From Acholeplasmataceae bacterium (GTDB taxonomy: Bacteria; Bacillota_I; Bacilli_A; Acholeplasmatales; Acholeplasmataceae), in assembly GCA_021736335.1 (NCBI GenBank), contig JAIPGC010000011.1, positions 1 through 32,818 on the forward strand: a stretch of 32,818 bases of DNA, read 5' to 3'. A program made the translations under genes and the position numbers. Every line of letters begins with the position of its first letter. Within the stretch, counting starts at the first letter, position 1. Below, in pieces: positions 16,102 through 24,489 of this stretch. The notes beneath the pieces were generated by a model. That model saw only the letters and a program-made list of their open reading frames with translations, made no database searches and was not told where the DNA came from.

Positions 16102-17299
16102 CATCGTCCTCCTTATAATATTGAGCGAGTCCGCCTTGTGATGTTTCTTTATAGGATGCGTGCATATCAAGCCCAGTTTGATACATGGTCAAAATGACCA
16201 TATCAAAAGATATTTTTCTTGAGTCTGTCAAAAAGTATGCAAGACCGCATGCGTCTATGGCACGAAGTGCTGCTACTGCATTTCTTTCTATGCATGGTAT
16301 TTGAACATATCCATTGATTGGATCACATGTCAATCCCAAATGATGCTCAATGGCTATTTCAGCTGCATATTCAACCTGATCCATCGTTAAATTAAAGAGT
16401 GTTGCATGCGCTGCAGCTGCCATTGCGCAAGCACTACCTATCTCTGCTTGACAACCAGCAACTGCTCCACTGATTGAAGCATTATGCTTGATTAAATTTC
16501 CAATAAGACCTGCAACTGCTAATCCTCTTAAAATACGTTCTTTATCGACTACCTGATGTTTTTCATGCATGTAATACAATACTGATGGCAAGACACCACA
16601 AGCACCACAAGTAGGTGCTGTGACAATGATACCACCGCTTGCATTTTCTTCACTAACTGCAAAAGCATATGAGCTTACAAGTCTATTTTCAGTAATCTCT
16701 GGAACTTCCTGCTCTGGATTTCTACTGTATAAATCAGGTGCTTTTCTTTTCATTTTTAAAGGACCGGGTAATATTCCCCTTGTTGATATTCCATTGATGA
16801 TTGAGGTTTTCATCGTCTCCCAAATACCCTCAAGAAATGAATCAAAACCTTCGCCTTCAATCAAAAAGACATAGTCAGCCAAGGATATGCGATGTGAACG
16901 ACAATAGTTCTTAATTTCTCTAAATGTGTTTAGTGGATAAATGGAAGGTTCCTTCTCTTCTTCACCAACAAAAACAACACGACCTCCACCGACACTTTGG
17001 ATTTCCTTTTCAATAATCAGATGATGTTCCTTATAACCCTTAACGATCAGTGTATTCGGATGCTTATGAATATCAATTGAAGTCAAAAAAGTCACTTGGC
17101 TAGGTGAAATTGATTCTTTGATTGCTTCCTCTGTCAAGTGTCCCTTTCCAGTCAAAGCTAGGGAATTATAAAGAGTGATTTCATAGTAGTCAAGATCTGG
17201 AACTTGATCCTTGATGATTTTTACAGCCTTGGCTGGTCCCATAGTGTGTGAGCTTGATGGACCATAACCAACTTGATACAGTGATCGAATGGATAGCAT
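16085..17299 (-). CDS. sdaA: L-serine dehydratase, single chain, iron-sulfur type
   Basis: It converts L-serine to pyruvate and ammonia using a [4Fe-4S] cluster. The beta-type domain comes first (YGPSSSHTMGP, residues 12-22) and is fused to the alpha-type catalytic domain with APTCGACGVLP, GAVAGCQAEIGSACAM, LTCDPINGYVQ and IPCIERNAV, which supply the cluster cysteines. At 404 residues it is shorter than the roughly 450 of proteobacterial SdaA. The ATG has no good SD (AAGGA is about 15 nt away), so coupling to the upstream peptidase, 18 nt away, is likely. It ends in TGA. Context with a carboxypeptidase suggests amino-acid catabolism to pyruvate. Confidence 0.94.
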   Translation of the reverse strand: MLSIRSLYQVGYGPSSSHTMGPAKAVKIIKDQVPDLDYYEITLYNSLALTGKGHLTEEAIKESISPSQVTFLTSIDIHKHPNTLIVKGYKEHHLIIEKEIQSVGGGRVVFVGEEEKEPSIYPLNTFREIKNYCRSHRISLADYVFLIEGEGFDSFLEGIWETMKTSIINGISTRGILPGPLKMKRKAPDLYSRNPEQEVPEITENRLVSSYAFAVSEENASGGIIVTAPTCGACGVLPSVLYYMHEKHQVVDKERILRGLAVAGLIGNLIKHNASISGAVAGCQAEIGSACAMAAAAHATLFNLTMDQVEYAAEIAIEHHLGLTCDPINGYVQIPCIERNAVAALRAIDACGLAYFLTDSRKISFDMVILTMYQTGLDMHASYKETSQGGLAQYYKEDDDVNCW

Positions 17300-17317
17300 A
17301 GTTTGATTTGTTTTTCC

Positions 17318-18811
17318 TTAGTTTTTAAATTTTGATTTTAAATAATCAACATAGTATTGAGGATTAAAATCTTGTTTTGTAGCAATTTGCAGAATCTGTT
17401 TTGGTGTTTTTGTCTTAGCAAATTTGTGAATGTGCTCTTTACACCATGAATTGATTTCTGCTATATTATTTTCTTCAATAGCTTTTTCTACATTGATTTC
17501 TTGATTCATGGTTTGATAAATTTGAGCTGCGTAAGCTGAACCTAACGCGTAGGTTGGGAAATATCCGATTGCTCCACCTGACCAGTGGATATCCTGTAGA
17601 ACACCTTCTTTATTTGTTGTTGGGCGTTTACCTACATATTGTCCCATAAGTTTATTCCATTTTTTTGGAAGATCCTTAACTTTAAGTTTCCCATTAATGA
17701 GTTCTTTTTCAATTTCATAACGAACTAAAACGTGAAGTGAGTATGTAAGTTCATCTGCTTCAACACGAATCAGAGAGCGTTTTGCCTGATTGATGTATGA
17801 ATAGAATTCTTCAACAGGAATATCCTTGAGTTGTTTTGGAAAGCATTCAACGAGTTTTTGGTAATGTGTTTTCCAAAACGCAAATGATCTACCAATCATG
17901 TTTTCATACATTCTTGATTGTGACTCATGAATTCCTAAGCTTGTACCTCCATGTAACATCGTATCATCATATTTTGGATCATTTTGCAATTCATAAATAC
18001 CATGACCCATTTCATGGATGGTAGAGAATATGCTTGAAGCAAGATTATCTTCATAAAAATGAGTGGTTATGCGTGTATCAACACTGCTGACACCTGAAGT
18101 AAACGGATGTGCACTTTCTTTTAGCAATCCTTTATTTGTATCATAATTAAAGACATTCAATAAATAATGAGAGAATTCATTTTGTTTATCTTTTGGATAA
18201 ACAGCTTTGGAAAGTCTTCGATTGAATTTTTGTTTTTCTCTTGAAGTGACCTCAAGGACAAATGGAACAAGTTCTTCTTTCACAGTATTAAAGAAAGTGT
18301 CGTATTCTTTGACTCCAAATCCTTCTTCATACATATCAAGCAAAATATCGTAACCCTTCATTTCTGGAGTTTCAAGATATTTAACCAGTTTTTTGTTAAA
18401 TTGAATGATTTTATCTAGTGTTGGAGCATACATGTCAAAATCATTTTTTTCTTTTGCTTGAGCCCAAATGTGTGAACCCGATTGTGTTAACACTTGATAT
18501 TCAATCCATTCATCTTTAGGAACTTTCTTGATAATTCTTAAACTTTTGAAATCATTTTTAATTTCAACTTTAAAATCTTCATCTTCTAGTTGATCTAAGT
18601 TTTCATAAAGCTTTTCGATAGCCTCAATATATTTTGGATCTGATTCAAGCATATATGCTTCAGTAGCAATCACTTCAAATTGTTTGCTGCGATAATCAAC
18701 AGATGCTTTTGGTGCTTCAGTCTCTTGATCCCAACTCATTAACCATATGACATATTCGAATGCTTTAAGTTTTTGTCTAGCTTCCTTATATAATTTAATA
18801 TACTGTTCCAT
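17318..18811 (-). CDS. M32 family metallocarboxypeptidase
   Basis: A cytoplasmic zinc carboxypeptidase of the thermostable carboxypeptidase 1 (Taq) family, 497 residues, the normal length. The zinc motif HEMGH is at 266-270. The family motifs HPFT (235-238), DTRITTHFYEDN (245-256) and HESQSRMYEN (295-304) are all present, and the N-terminal half is helical. It trims C-terminal residues from peptides with broad specificity. The start ATG follows SD AAGGAAG by 5 nt. It is the first gene of an operon with sdaA and rlmD, and its promoter carries a palindrome at 18847-18865 that may be an operator. Confidence 0.94.
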   Translation of the reverse strand: MEQYIKLYKEARQKLKAFEYVIWLMSWDQETEAPKASVDYRSKQFEVIATEAYMLESDPKYIEAIEKLYENLDQLEDEDFKVEIKNDFKSLRIIKKVPKDEWIEYQVLTQSGSHIWAQAKEKNDFDMYAPTLDKIIQFNKKLVKYLETPEMKGYDILLDMYEEGFGVKEYDTFFNTVKEELVPFVLEVTSREKQKFNRRLSKAVYPKDKQNEFSHYLLNVFNYDTNKGLLKESAHPFTSGVSSVDTRITTHFYEDNLASSIFSTIHEMGHGIYELQNDPKYDDTMLHGGTSLGIHESQSRMYENMIGRSFAFWKTHYQKLVECFPKQLKDIPVEEFYSYINQAKRSLIRVEADELTYSLHVLVRYEIEKELINGKLKVKDLPKKWNKLMGQYVGKRPTTNKEGVLQDIHWSGGAIGYFPTYALGSAYAAQIYQTMNQEINVEKAIEENNIAEINSWCKEHIHKFAKTKTPKQILQIATKQDFNPQYYVDYLKSKFKN

Positions 18812-18842
18812 ATTCTTCCTTCTTTCTAAAGACTTTTATATT

Positions 18843-18865
18843 ATTATACCATATTGGATATGGTA
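18843..18865 (-). promoter_or_regulatory. Promoter with embedded palindrome, M32 operon
   Basis: Minus strand TGGTATAAT (extended -10; core 18843-18848). TACCATAT-TGG-ATATGGTA (18847-18865) is a perfect inverted repeat with 8-bp arms that fills the spacer up to the -35 position. There is no TTGACA-like -35. A protein bound here would block RNA polymerase, so it is a candidate operator. There is no T-run, so it is not a terminator for mgtE. Confidence 0.55.
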
Positions 18866-18887
18866 GATTTTTGACTGTCATGAATTC

Positions 18888-20228
18888 TTAAATAAATATG
18901 ATGGTAGCAATGCCAAAATAGATAATTAATGTAACCAAATCATTAATTGTTGTCATGATTGGCCCAGATGCTGCAGATGGGTCAATATGAAAATGATTAA
19001 AGATTAAAGGAACTAAAGCTCCCATAGTACCTGCGATAAACATCGATGCAAATACAGAAATAAATACAACAAATGCTACAGTAAAGGGTACTTGATTACC
19101 TGTTGGAACAATCGATAAAAAGATTGATACAAAAGCGAATGCAGCTGTTGCTAAAAGTAAACTATTAATAAAGCCTACTGTCATTTCTTTAAAAGCGTGT
19201 CTTCTTGCTTTTTTCTTGTCATCTATTTCATCAAGATGTAACCCTAATATGGTAACAGCTAGGGCTTGTGTTCCGATATTTCCTGCCATACCTAAAATGG
19301 TTGGTTGAAATAACACGAGAGCAACAACTTCAATAAGTGTCACTTGAAACATTGAAAGAATTGTTGCTATAACCAAATTGAGAATAACGGCAATCAAAAG
19401 CCATGGCAATCTTTTTTTAGAACGTTCAAATGCTGATGATGAGGAATCATGATCAGCAATTAATGCCATTTTCTGATAGTCTTCTTCAGAACTTTCAACA
19501 ATTTCATCAAAAACGTCATCAGCTGTAATGATACCGATAATACGTTTTTTACTATTTAAAACTGGTAAACAGTTTCTATCATAATCCTGAACTGATTCTA
19601 TTGCCTTCTCAATGGTTTCATACTCATAAATATATTGAATGTCTTCAACCATAACTTCAAAGATTTTCTTCCCACTTCTTGTCATAATTAATTGTCTTAA
19701 ATCAATCAATCCTACAATTTCTTTCTCATCATTTTCAACAAAGATGGTATCAATATAATCTTGTTCTCTTGAATTTGTGACAATATAGTTTGTAGCTTCT
19801 TTAATGGTCATATCTCTTGAAATCGTCAAAAAATCAGTTGACATGATGGATGCTGCGAGATTTTCATTATAGGTCAACAGTAGATGAATTGCTTTTCTTT
19901 TAATAGCTGAAAGTAGACTAATGATTGCTTCTCTTTCAGATTCTTCATCAAATTCCTCAATAAAGGCTTTTAGATCATCACTTTCAAGATTTCTTAAAAG
20001 TATTTTTTGTTTTGGTATCTCTAACAAATTAAAAAGTTCAGTTTGCTCTTCATGCTCCATCGAGACAAACATCTCACTAAGTTGTGTATTGTCGATTAGA
20101 TTAATAAATCTCAATCTTTCATCCTTATCAATAGATTCAAATACGATTGCTAAATCGTATCCATGGATGGATTTGAATGTTTTTCTTAATGAATCATCAG
20201 AATGCTTAAAATTGATTTTTTTATTCAT
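18888..20228 (-). CDS. mgtE: MgtE-type magnesium channel, second copy
   Basis: A Mg2+-gated channel/transporter, 446 residues. In order: an N-domain of helical repeats (to about 125), two CBS domains (about 130-250), a plug helix, then five transmembrane helices from about 275. The pore region has GNIGTQALAVT, and GPIMTTINDLVTLIIYFG contains the conserved pore aspartate. The start is the ATG at 20228, preceded by GGAGG located in the last codons of the first mgtE; the frame extends to 20264 only inside that gene. The gap to the first copy is one base, so both are made from one mRNA. Relatives also carry Co2+ or Mn2+. Confidence 0.92.
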   Translation of the reverse strand: MNKKINFKHSDDSLRKTFKSIHGYDLAIVFESIDKDERLRFINLIDNTQLSEMFVSMEHEEQTELFNLLEIPKQKILLRNLESDDLKAFIEEFDEESEREAIISLLSAIKRKAIHLLLTYNENLAASIMSTDFLTISRDMTIKEATNYIVTNSREQDYIDTIFVENDEKEIVGLIDLRQLIMTRSGKKIFEVMVEDIQYIYEYETIEKAIESVQDYDRNCLPVLNSKKRIIGIITADDVFDEIVESSEEDYQKMALIADHDSSSSAFERSKKRLPWLLIAVILNLVIATILSMFQVTLIEVVALVLFQPTILGMAGNIGTQALAVTILGLHLDEIDDKKKARRHAFKEMTVGFINSLLLATAAFAFVSIFLSIVPTGNQVPFTVAFVVFISVFASMFIAGTMGALVPLIFNHFHIDPSAASGPIMTTINDLVTLIIYFGIATIIFI

Positions 20229-20229
20229 C

Positions 20230-21549
20230 TTAGAAACCTCCAAACACAAAAGTTGCCAATCCAAAATAGATTGACAAAGCTGTCATATCAATTAAAGTCG
20301 TAATAAATGGTCCAGATGCAACCGCTGGATCAAACTTCAAAAATTTGAGTATCGAAGGAATCGTAATTGCAATGATTGGTGCTATAAAAACTGTCATCCA
20401 TAAAGATAGTCCAACAACAAAAGCTATCTTTAATGGTTGTTCAGTTGTTGATGTATTAATCGAAGTAAATAAGAATGTTGTTCCAAATGCAATTGAACCA
20501 ATCACAAATCCATTAATCATGCCTGTTAATATTTCTCTTATTGAATTTTTTACAAACCCTTTTTCATTCGTAGAAAACATCTTTAAAGTGACAGCTAATG
20601 TTTGCGTAGCAACATTACCTGCAGAACCAGATATTAAAGGTTGAAAAATGACAAGAATCGCTGCTGCTGTAATGACACTTTCATAATGAGAAGTTATCAT
20701 CGCAATTGGAACGGATATTGCTAGTAGCAATAATAGCCAAGGCACACGATGAAGAGCAGTTTTAAATGGATTAGCTTCTACTGTCTCAGGCAACCCAGAA
20801 AGTCTTTCAAAGTCCTCTTGAGCTTCCTCTTGATAGATATCAAGAGCATCATCTAAGGTCACCATGCCTAATAGTTTGTTTTGATTGTCACAAACAGGCA
20901 TTTCAAAAATAGCATAGTTATTAATAGCTTCAAGGGTTTGAGTGATAGAATCTGTATCTTTTACGCTTGGGCTATATTCTATGAGTTCAGATATATAACA
21001 AGGTGTTTTTGCTTTAATCAGCTTTTTAAGAGATACGATGCCTAAAAAATGTTGTTCCTTATCGGTAACAAATAAAGTATTAATCGATTCAACATCATTT
21101 GCTTCTTTGATCACTTTTTTTGTAGCTTCCTTAACTTCCATCTCAGGTGATAATAAAACCATTAAGTTGGTCATTGCGGATCCTGTCTCATCATCGTCAT
21201 ATGAGATTAGTTGAGCCACATCAGAACTTTCACCAAGTGCAGCCAGTAATTCTTCTTGCTCTTCGTCCTCAAGCTCCATAATGATATCAGCAGCATCATC
21301 TGGTTCCATCATCTCAACCAATTCTTTTTGTTTGTCAATATCAAAATCAGTTAAGACATCTGCTGCTTCATCAAGCTCTAAATAAGAAACAAGCTCAGCT
21401 AACTTTTCGGTTGTTAGTAAGCTAAATACTTTATCTTTTTCTTCATCACTTAATTCAACAAATAGTTCTGCTAAATCATGGGCATGAACATCATTTAAAT
21501 ATTCTTTGATGATTTTATTGCTTTCATTTTGTAATAATTCTTTAAGCAT
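20230..21549 (-). CDS. mgtE: MgtE-type magnesium channel, first copy
   Basis: A paralogue of the following gene, 439 residues. The N-domain is typical of the family (HAHDLAELFVELSDEE, ELDEAADVL, MEPDDAADII), then two CBS domains and five membrane helices with GNVATQTLAVT and SGPFITTLIDMTALSIYFG, pore Asp included. The two copies share layout but differ widely in sequence, including the N-domain, which is far more acidic and canonical here. I start at 21549, with AAGGGG about 9 nt upstream; an in-frame ATG at 21567 lacks an SD. It follows the mntR-like gene by 23 nt and is probably co-regulated with it. Confidence 0.92.
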   Translation of the reverse strand: MLKELLQNESNKIIKEYLNDVHAHDLAELFVELSDEEKDKVFSLLTTEKLAELVSYLELDEAADVLTDFDIDKQKELVEMMEPDDAADIIMELEDEEQEELLAALGESSDVAQLISYDDDETGSAMTNLMVLLSPEMEVKEATKKVIKEANDVESINTLFVTDKEQHFLGIVSLKKLIKAKTPCYISELIEYSPSVKDTDSITQTLEAINNYAIFEMPVCDNQNKLLGMVTLDDALDIYQEEAQEDFERLSGLPETVEANPFKTALHRVPWLLLLLAISVPIAMITSHYESVITAAAILVIFQPLISGSAGNVATQTLAVTLKMFSTNEKGFVKNSIREILTGMINGFVIGSIAFGTTFLFTSINTSTTEQPLKIAFVVGLSLWMTVFIAPIIAITIPSILKFLKFDPAVASGPFITTLIDMTALSIYFGLATFVFGGF

Positions 21550-21572
21550 GTTCAAAACCCCTTTCATTGTTT

Positions 21573-22226
21573 TTACATGACATCTCCAAACAGCATTCTA
21601 GCTGTTTTATAGCTCACAATATGTTCTTTATTGTTGTTTTTTATGGTCATGGTTTGATTGAAATCATCTTTTTCAATTATAGTCAATATATCATATAATT
21701 TAATATTTTTTTCATTTAAAAAGATTAATAATTCTTTTGAATCCAAAACACGAGTGATTTTAAATCTGTCGCTTATTTGTGTGTCCAAAAGTGCATGGGT
21801 CGCTGATGATTCCATGTGACCTTTAAAATCCGGAATCGGATTTCCATGCTGACAATATTTCGGTCGATCTAAATACTCATATAATTTTTCTACGAGTCTT
21901 TCACTTGTCGCATGCTCAAGCATCTCAGCATCTTCATGAACAGTTTCCCATGAAAATCCTAATTTCTCTGTTAAAAAGACTTCCCATATGCGATGTGATC
22001 GAATCATACGAATAGCGATTTGTTTTCCTTTGTTGGTAAGTGATAATCCCTTATAGGGTATAAAAGTTACCAAATGTTTCGCTTCTAATCTTTTAACCAT
22101 TTCATTGACACTTTGATCCGTATATCCAAAACGATCAGAAAGCTCATTCGTTTTGATTAAGGGTTGTTTTTTCTCAATAGTCAATTCATAGATTGTTTTT
22201 ATATAATCCTCTTCAGCTCTATTCAT
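21573..22226 (-). CDS. mntR: DtxR-family metalloregulator, MntR-like
   Basis: A metal-dependent repressor, 217 residues. The N-terminal winged helix (residues 5-65) contains LSDRFGYTDQSVNEMVKRLE. The dimerisation and metal-binding domain has His78 (RSHRIW) and HEDAEMLEH, and a C-terminal FeoA/SH3-like domain (about 150-217) is present, as in DtxR/IdeR but not in Bacillus MntR. At the positions that tell manganese from iron sensors (Met10 and Cys102 in IdeR), this protein has Asp7 and Glu101, the MntR pattern, so Mn2+ sensing is inferred. The start at 22226 has SD AGGTGA; a GTG at 22235 would overlap that SD. It lies between the ZIP gene and the mgtE pair. Confidence 0.88.
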   Translation of the reverse strand: MNRAEEDYIKTIYELTIEKKQPLIKTNELSDRFGYTDQSVNEMVKRLEAKHLVTFIPYKGLSLTNKGKQIAIRMIRSHRIWEVFLTEKLGFSWETVHEDAEMLEHATSERLVEKLYEYLDRPKYCQHGNPIPDFKGHMESSATHALLDTQISDRFKITRVLDSKELLIFLNEKNIKLYDILTIIEKDDFNQTMTIKNNNKEHIVSYKTARMLFGDVM

Positions 22227-22243
22227 ATTTTTCACCTACTTAT

Positions 22244-23068
22244 TTAACCTAATGCAACATCTAAGATCATCATCACAATAAAACCAACCATGACACCAAA
22301 CGTTGCATAGTGCGCACCTTTAGGTGTCACTTTTTGTTGTGCTTCTGGTATAAGTTCCTCAACAACAACATAAATCATCGCTCCAGCAGCAAAAGCTAAT
22401 GCATAAGGCAGAATAGGTTGGACATATAAAACTAGAAGTGCACCTAATACACCCGCAATAGGTTCAACTAAACCTGAAGCTTGTCCTAGTAAAAATGCTT
22501 TCCATCTGCTCATGCCCTCTTGTCTTAAAGGAATGGACACTGCAGCACCTTCTGGAAAGTTTTGAATACCAATACCTATCGCAAGCCCCATTGCTGATAA
22601 AGTGGCTGCGGTAGCATCTCCTGTGACATAATGAACTGCACCAAATGCAACACCAACTGCTAAACCTTCTGGAATATTATGAAGTGTGATGGCAAATACC
22701 AAAAGAACAGTTCTTTTAAATCTACTTGGCAAACCTTCTTTATCGTGATTAAATCCAAAGTGCATGTGTGGTACTGTCTTATCTGCAACATATAAAAATA
22801 ATCCACCTAATCCAAATCCTACTGCGACAACAACCCATGTAACTGAACCCATTTCTTCAGCCATGATAATTGCTGGTGCAAGCAAAGACCAAAAACTTGC
22901 TGCAATCATAACTCCCGATGCAAATCCCAACATCAAATTAAACACATTTCTTTCTATGGTCTTGAAGAAGAATACTAAAGCTGCGCCAACAGCTGTTAGT
23001 CCCCAAGTGAATAGTGTTCCTAACAATGCCTGTAACCAGACTTCCTGGCCTATAAACCAATTGAGCAT
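22244..23068 (-). CDS. ZIP-family divalent metal transporter
   Basis: A ZIP (GufA/ZupT-like) importer of Zn2+, Mn2+ or Fe2+ with about eight membrane helices in 274 residues. The metal-binding motifs are HNIPEGLAVG in helix 4 and QNFPEGAAVS in helix 5, followed by VEELIPE near the C-terminus. A His-rich cytoplasmic loop (HMHFGFNHD) precedes helix 4. The Asn in place of the second His (QNFPE) is common in the GufA branch. The start at 23068 follows TTGGTGA by 6 nt; a GTG at 23077 is an alternative. It is first in the operon with the MntR-like gene and its promoter carries palindromes, so manganese import is the most likely role. Confidence 0.88.
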   Translation of the reverse strand: MLNWFIGQEVWLQALLGTLFTWGLTAVGAALVFFFKTIERNVFNLMLGFASGVMIAASFWSLLAPAIIMAEEMGSVTWVVVAVGFGLGGLFLYVADKTVPHMHFGFNHDKEGLPSRFKRTVLLVFAITLHNIPEGLAVGVAFGAVHYVTGDATAATLSAMGLAIGIGIQNFPEGAAVSIPLRQEGMSRWKAFLLGQASGLVEPIAGVLGALLVLYVQPILPYALAFAAGAMIYVVVEELIPEAQQKVTPKGAHYATFGVMVGFIVMMILDVALG

Positions 23069-23091
23069 TATATTCACCAACTCTTTCTATT

Positions 23092-23119
23092 TTAAGGTAT
23101 ACCTTAATTCTAAATTAAG
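23092..23119. promoter_or_regulatory. Overlapping palindromes, candidate MntR operator
   Basis: TTAAGGTATACCTTAA (23092-23107) is a perfect 16-bp palindrome. It overlaps CTTAATT-CTA-AATTAAG (23103-23119), a second perfect inverted repeat with 7-bp arms. Together they cover from the -10 box to about +20 of the ZIP promoter, where repressor binding would block initiation. The adjacent DtxR-family gene is the natural binder; this is inference. Confidence 0.7.
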
Positions 23120-23146
23120 TATAACACTATAAAATATAGGAGTCAA
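23118..23146 (-). promoter_or_regulatory. Sigma-A promoter of ZIP-mntR-mgtE operon
   Basis: TTGACT (23141-23146), 17-bp spacer, TATACT (23118-23123) on the minus strand. Confidence 0.85.
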
Positions 23147-23165
23147 CCCTATTTGATTAAATGAT

Positions 23166-23188
23166 AAAAAAAAGAGGCCTAAGCCTCT
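23166..23188 (-). terminator. Intrinsic terminator overlapping tldE stop
   Basis: Minus strand AGAGGC-TTAG-GCCTCT followed by a T-run. The loop contains the tldE stop codon TAG, the same compact design as at the marR end. Confidence 0.85.
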
Positions 23189-24489
23189 CCACCAATCATT
23201 AATGATTCAATATATACGCTTGGACTACCAATACCAGATAATCCAAATTTCAAATCTGATCCTATACCCTTAACATGATTAATCGCATCAAAGAAATTTC
23301 CTGAGATGACAATCATCTTGACTGGATGATCGACCTTTCCATTTTTAATTTTGAATCCACTTGCCTGTAAACTGAATTCTCCAGAAACTGTTTTTACACC
23401 AGCATGGAGACCAACTAAATCGGTAATATAAACACCATCTTGAATATCTGATATGAGGGTATCAAAATCCTTTTCATGAGGTTCTAAATAGAAATTAGTT
23501 GTTGAGATACCACCACGGAATCCATTTCCAGTTGGTTCTTCTTTGAATATTGAAGCTGTTTTTAAATTATGATTAAATCCCTTAAATACGCCATTTTCAA
23601 CAACATATCTCTTAGAGCAAGCAACACCTTCATCATCGAATCCAGTCTTGAAGTGTGCATCTGGATGTAGTGGATCATCGATCAAGTTAATATCTTTTCC
23701 AGCTATTTGCTGATTGACTTTATCCTTAAGGAAAGTCATATTTCTATAAGCTGCTTCACCAGAAAAAATAGATGTGAAGACTTCTAAAATATCTGCAAAC
23801 ATTTCATTTGAGAAAACAACTGGGTATTCTCCTGATTTCATAGAAGTGCCACCTAAGCTAGAAACACCTTTTTTTATGGTTGCTTCAGCCATTTGTTTGG
23901 CATCAAATTCATCAAAGTTTTTAGCTAACTTGATATCATATGCAGTCTTAATGTCTTCTTCTTTTTGAAAAACACCAATTGCATAAGCATATGCATATGT
24001 ATTATGTCTAGATAGATGAAGACCTTTAGAATTGACTAGTGTTGTTTCAGTATCAACTTCTTGATACATAGTAGATTGTACCTGAGTCACAAATGGGTTT
24101 GCTAAAATCTGTTGTTCTAAATCTTTGAGTAAATCTATTTTTTTAGTCACTGGTATACTACCAAAATCAAAGAGTTCGTCTTTAACTTCAGGGTATGATT
24201 TTGAACCTTCATATATGATTGCAGGTTCTACTACAGTTAATGCTTTTGCATTAGCCTTGAGGGCATCAAGGAGTTGATCTACATGAACATCTGATAAATT
24301 TTCGAAACGCACAGTGCTTAATTTATTGTCATAAATGCCACGAATCGTAATGGACTCAACGTCGCTTTGCACATGTTGATCTAATTTGTTTTGATAAACT
24401 GATAATTTTAGTGATTTGTTTCTAACAGCAAAAACCTCTAAATCAGTAATCCCTTTTTTTAATCCTAAATCGATCCAATTTTGATACAT
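23179..24489 (-). CDS. tldE: TldE/PmbA-type subunit of the TldD/TldE protease
   Basis: The non-catalytic partner of TldD in a heterodimeric peptidase that threads and cleaves unstructured peptides (known for microcin B17 maturation and CcdA turnover in E. coli). The 436-residue chain lacks HExxxH. It shows the family pattern, including FSGEAAYRNMTFLKDKVNQ, FDDEGVACSKRYVVENG, TGNGFRG and VSGEFSLQASGFKIKNG. Its start overlaps the tldD stop (GTGATG); I take the ATG at 24489, though the GTG at 24492 has slightly better spacing from AGGAGG. What the pair processes here is unknown; no precursor peptide gene was identified nearby. Confidence 0.9.
   Translation of the reverse strand: MYQNWIDLGLKKGITDLEVFAVRNKSLKLSVYQNKLDQHVQSDVESITIRGIYDNKLSTVRFENLSDVHVDQLLDALKANAKALTVVEPAIIYEGSKSYPEVKDELFDFGSIPVTKKIDLLKDLEQQILANPFVTQVQSTMYQEVDTETTLVNSKGLHLSRHNTYAYAYAIGVFQKEEDIKTAYDIKLAKNFDEFDAKQMAEATIKKGVSSLGGTSMKSGEYPVVFSNEMFADILEVFTSIFSGEAAYRNMTFLKDKVNQQIAGKDINLIDDPLHPDAHFKTGFDDEGVACSKRYVVENGVFKGFNHNLKTASIFKEEPTGNGFRGGISTTNFYLEPHEKDFDTLISDIQDGVYITDLVGLHAGVKTVSGEFSLQASGFKIKNGKVDHPVKMIVISGNFFDAINHVKGIGSDLKFGLSGIGSPSVYIESLMIGGEA

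Noticed and set aside
19921..20274. Plus-strand Ser/Leu-rich open frame opposite the mgtE genes
   Set aside because: Antisense shadow of conserved mgtE sequence with no RBS or family features.
21550..21572. Magnesium (M-box) riboswitch before mgtE
   Set aside because: Only 23 nt separate mntR and mgtE, and no M-box-like structure is seen in the ZIP leader either.
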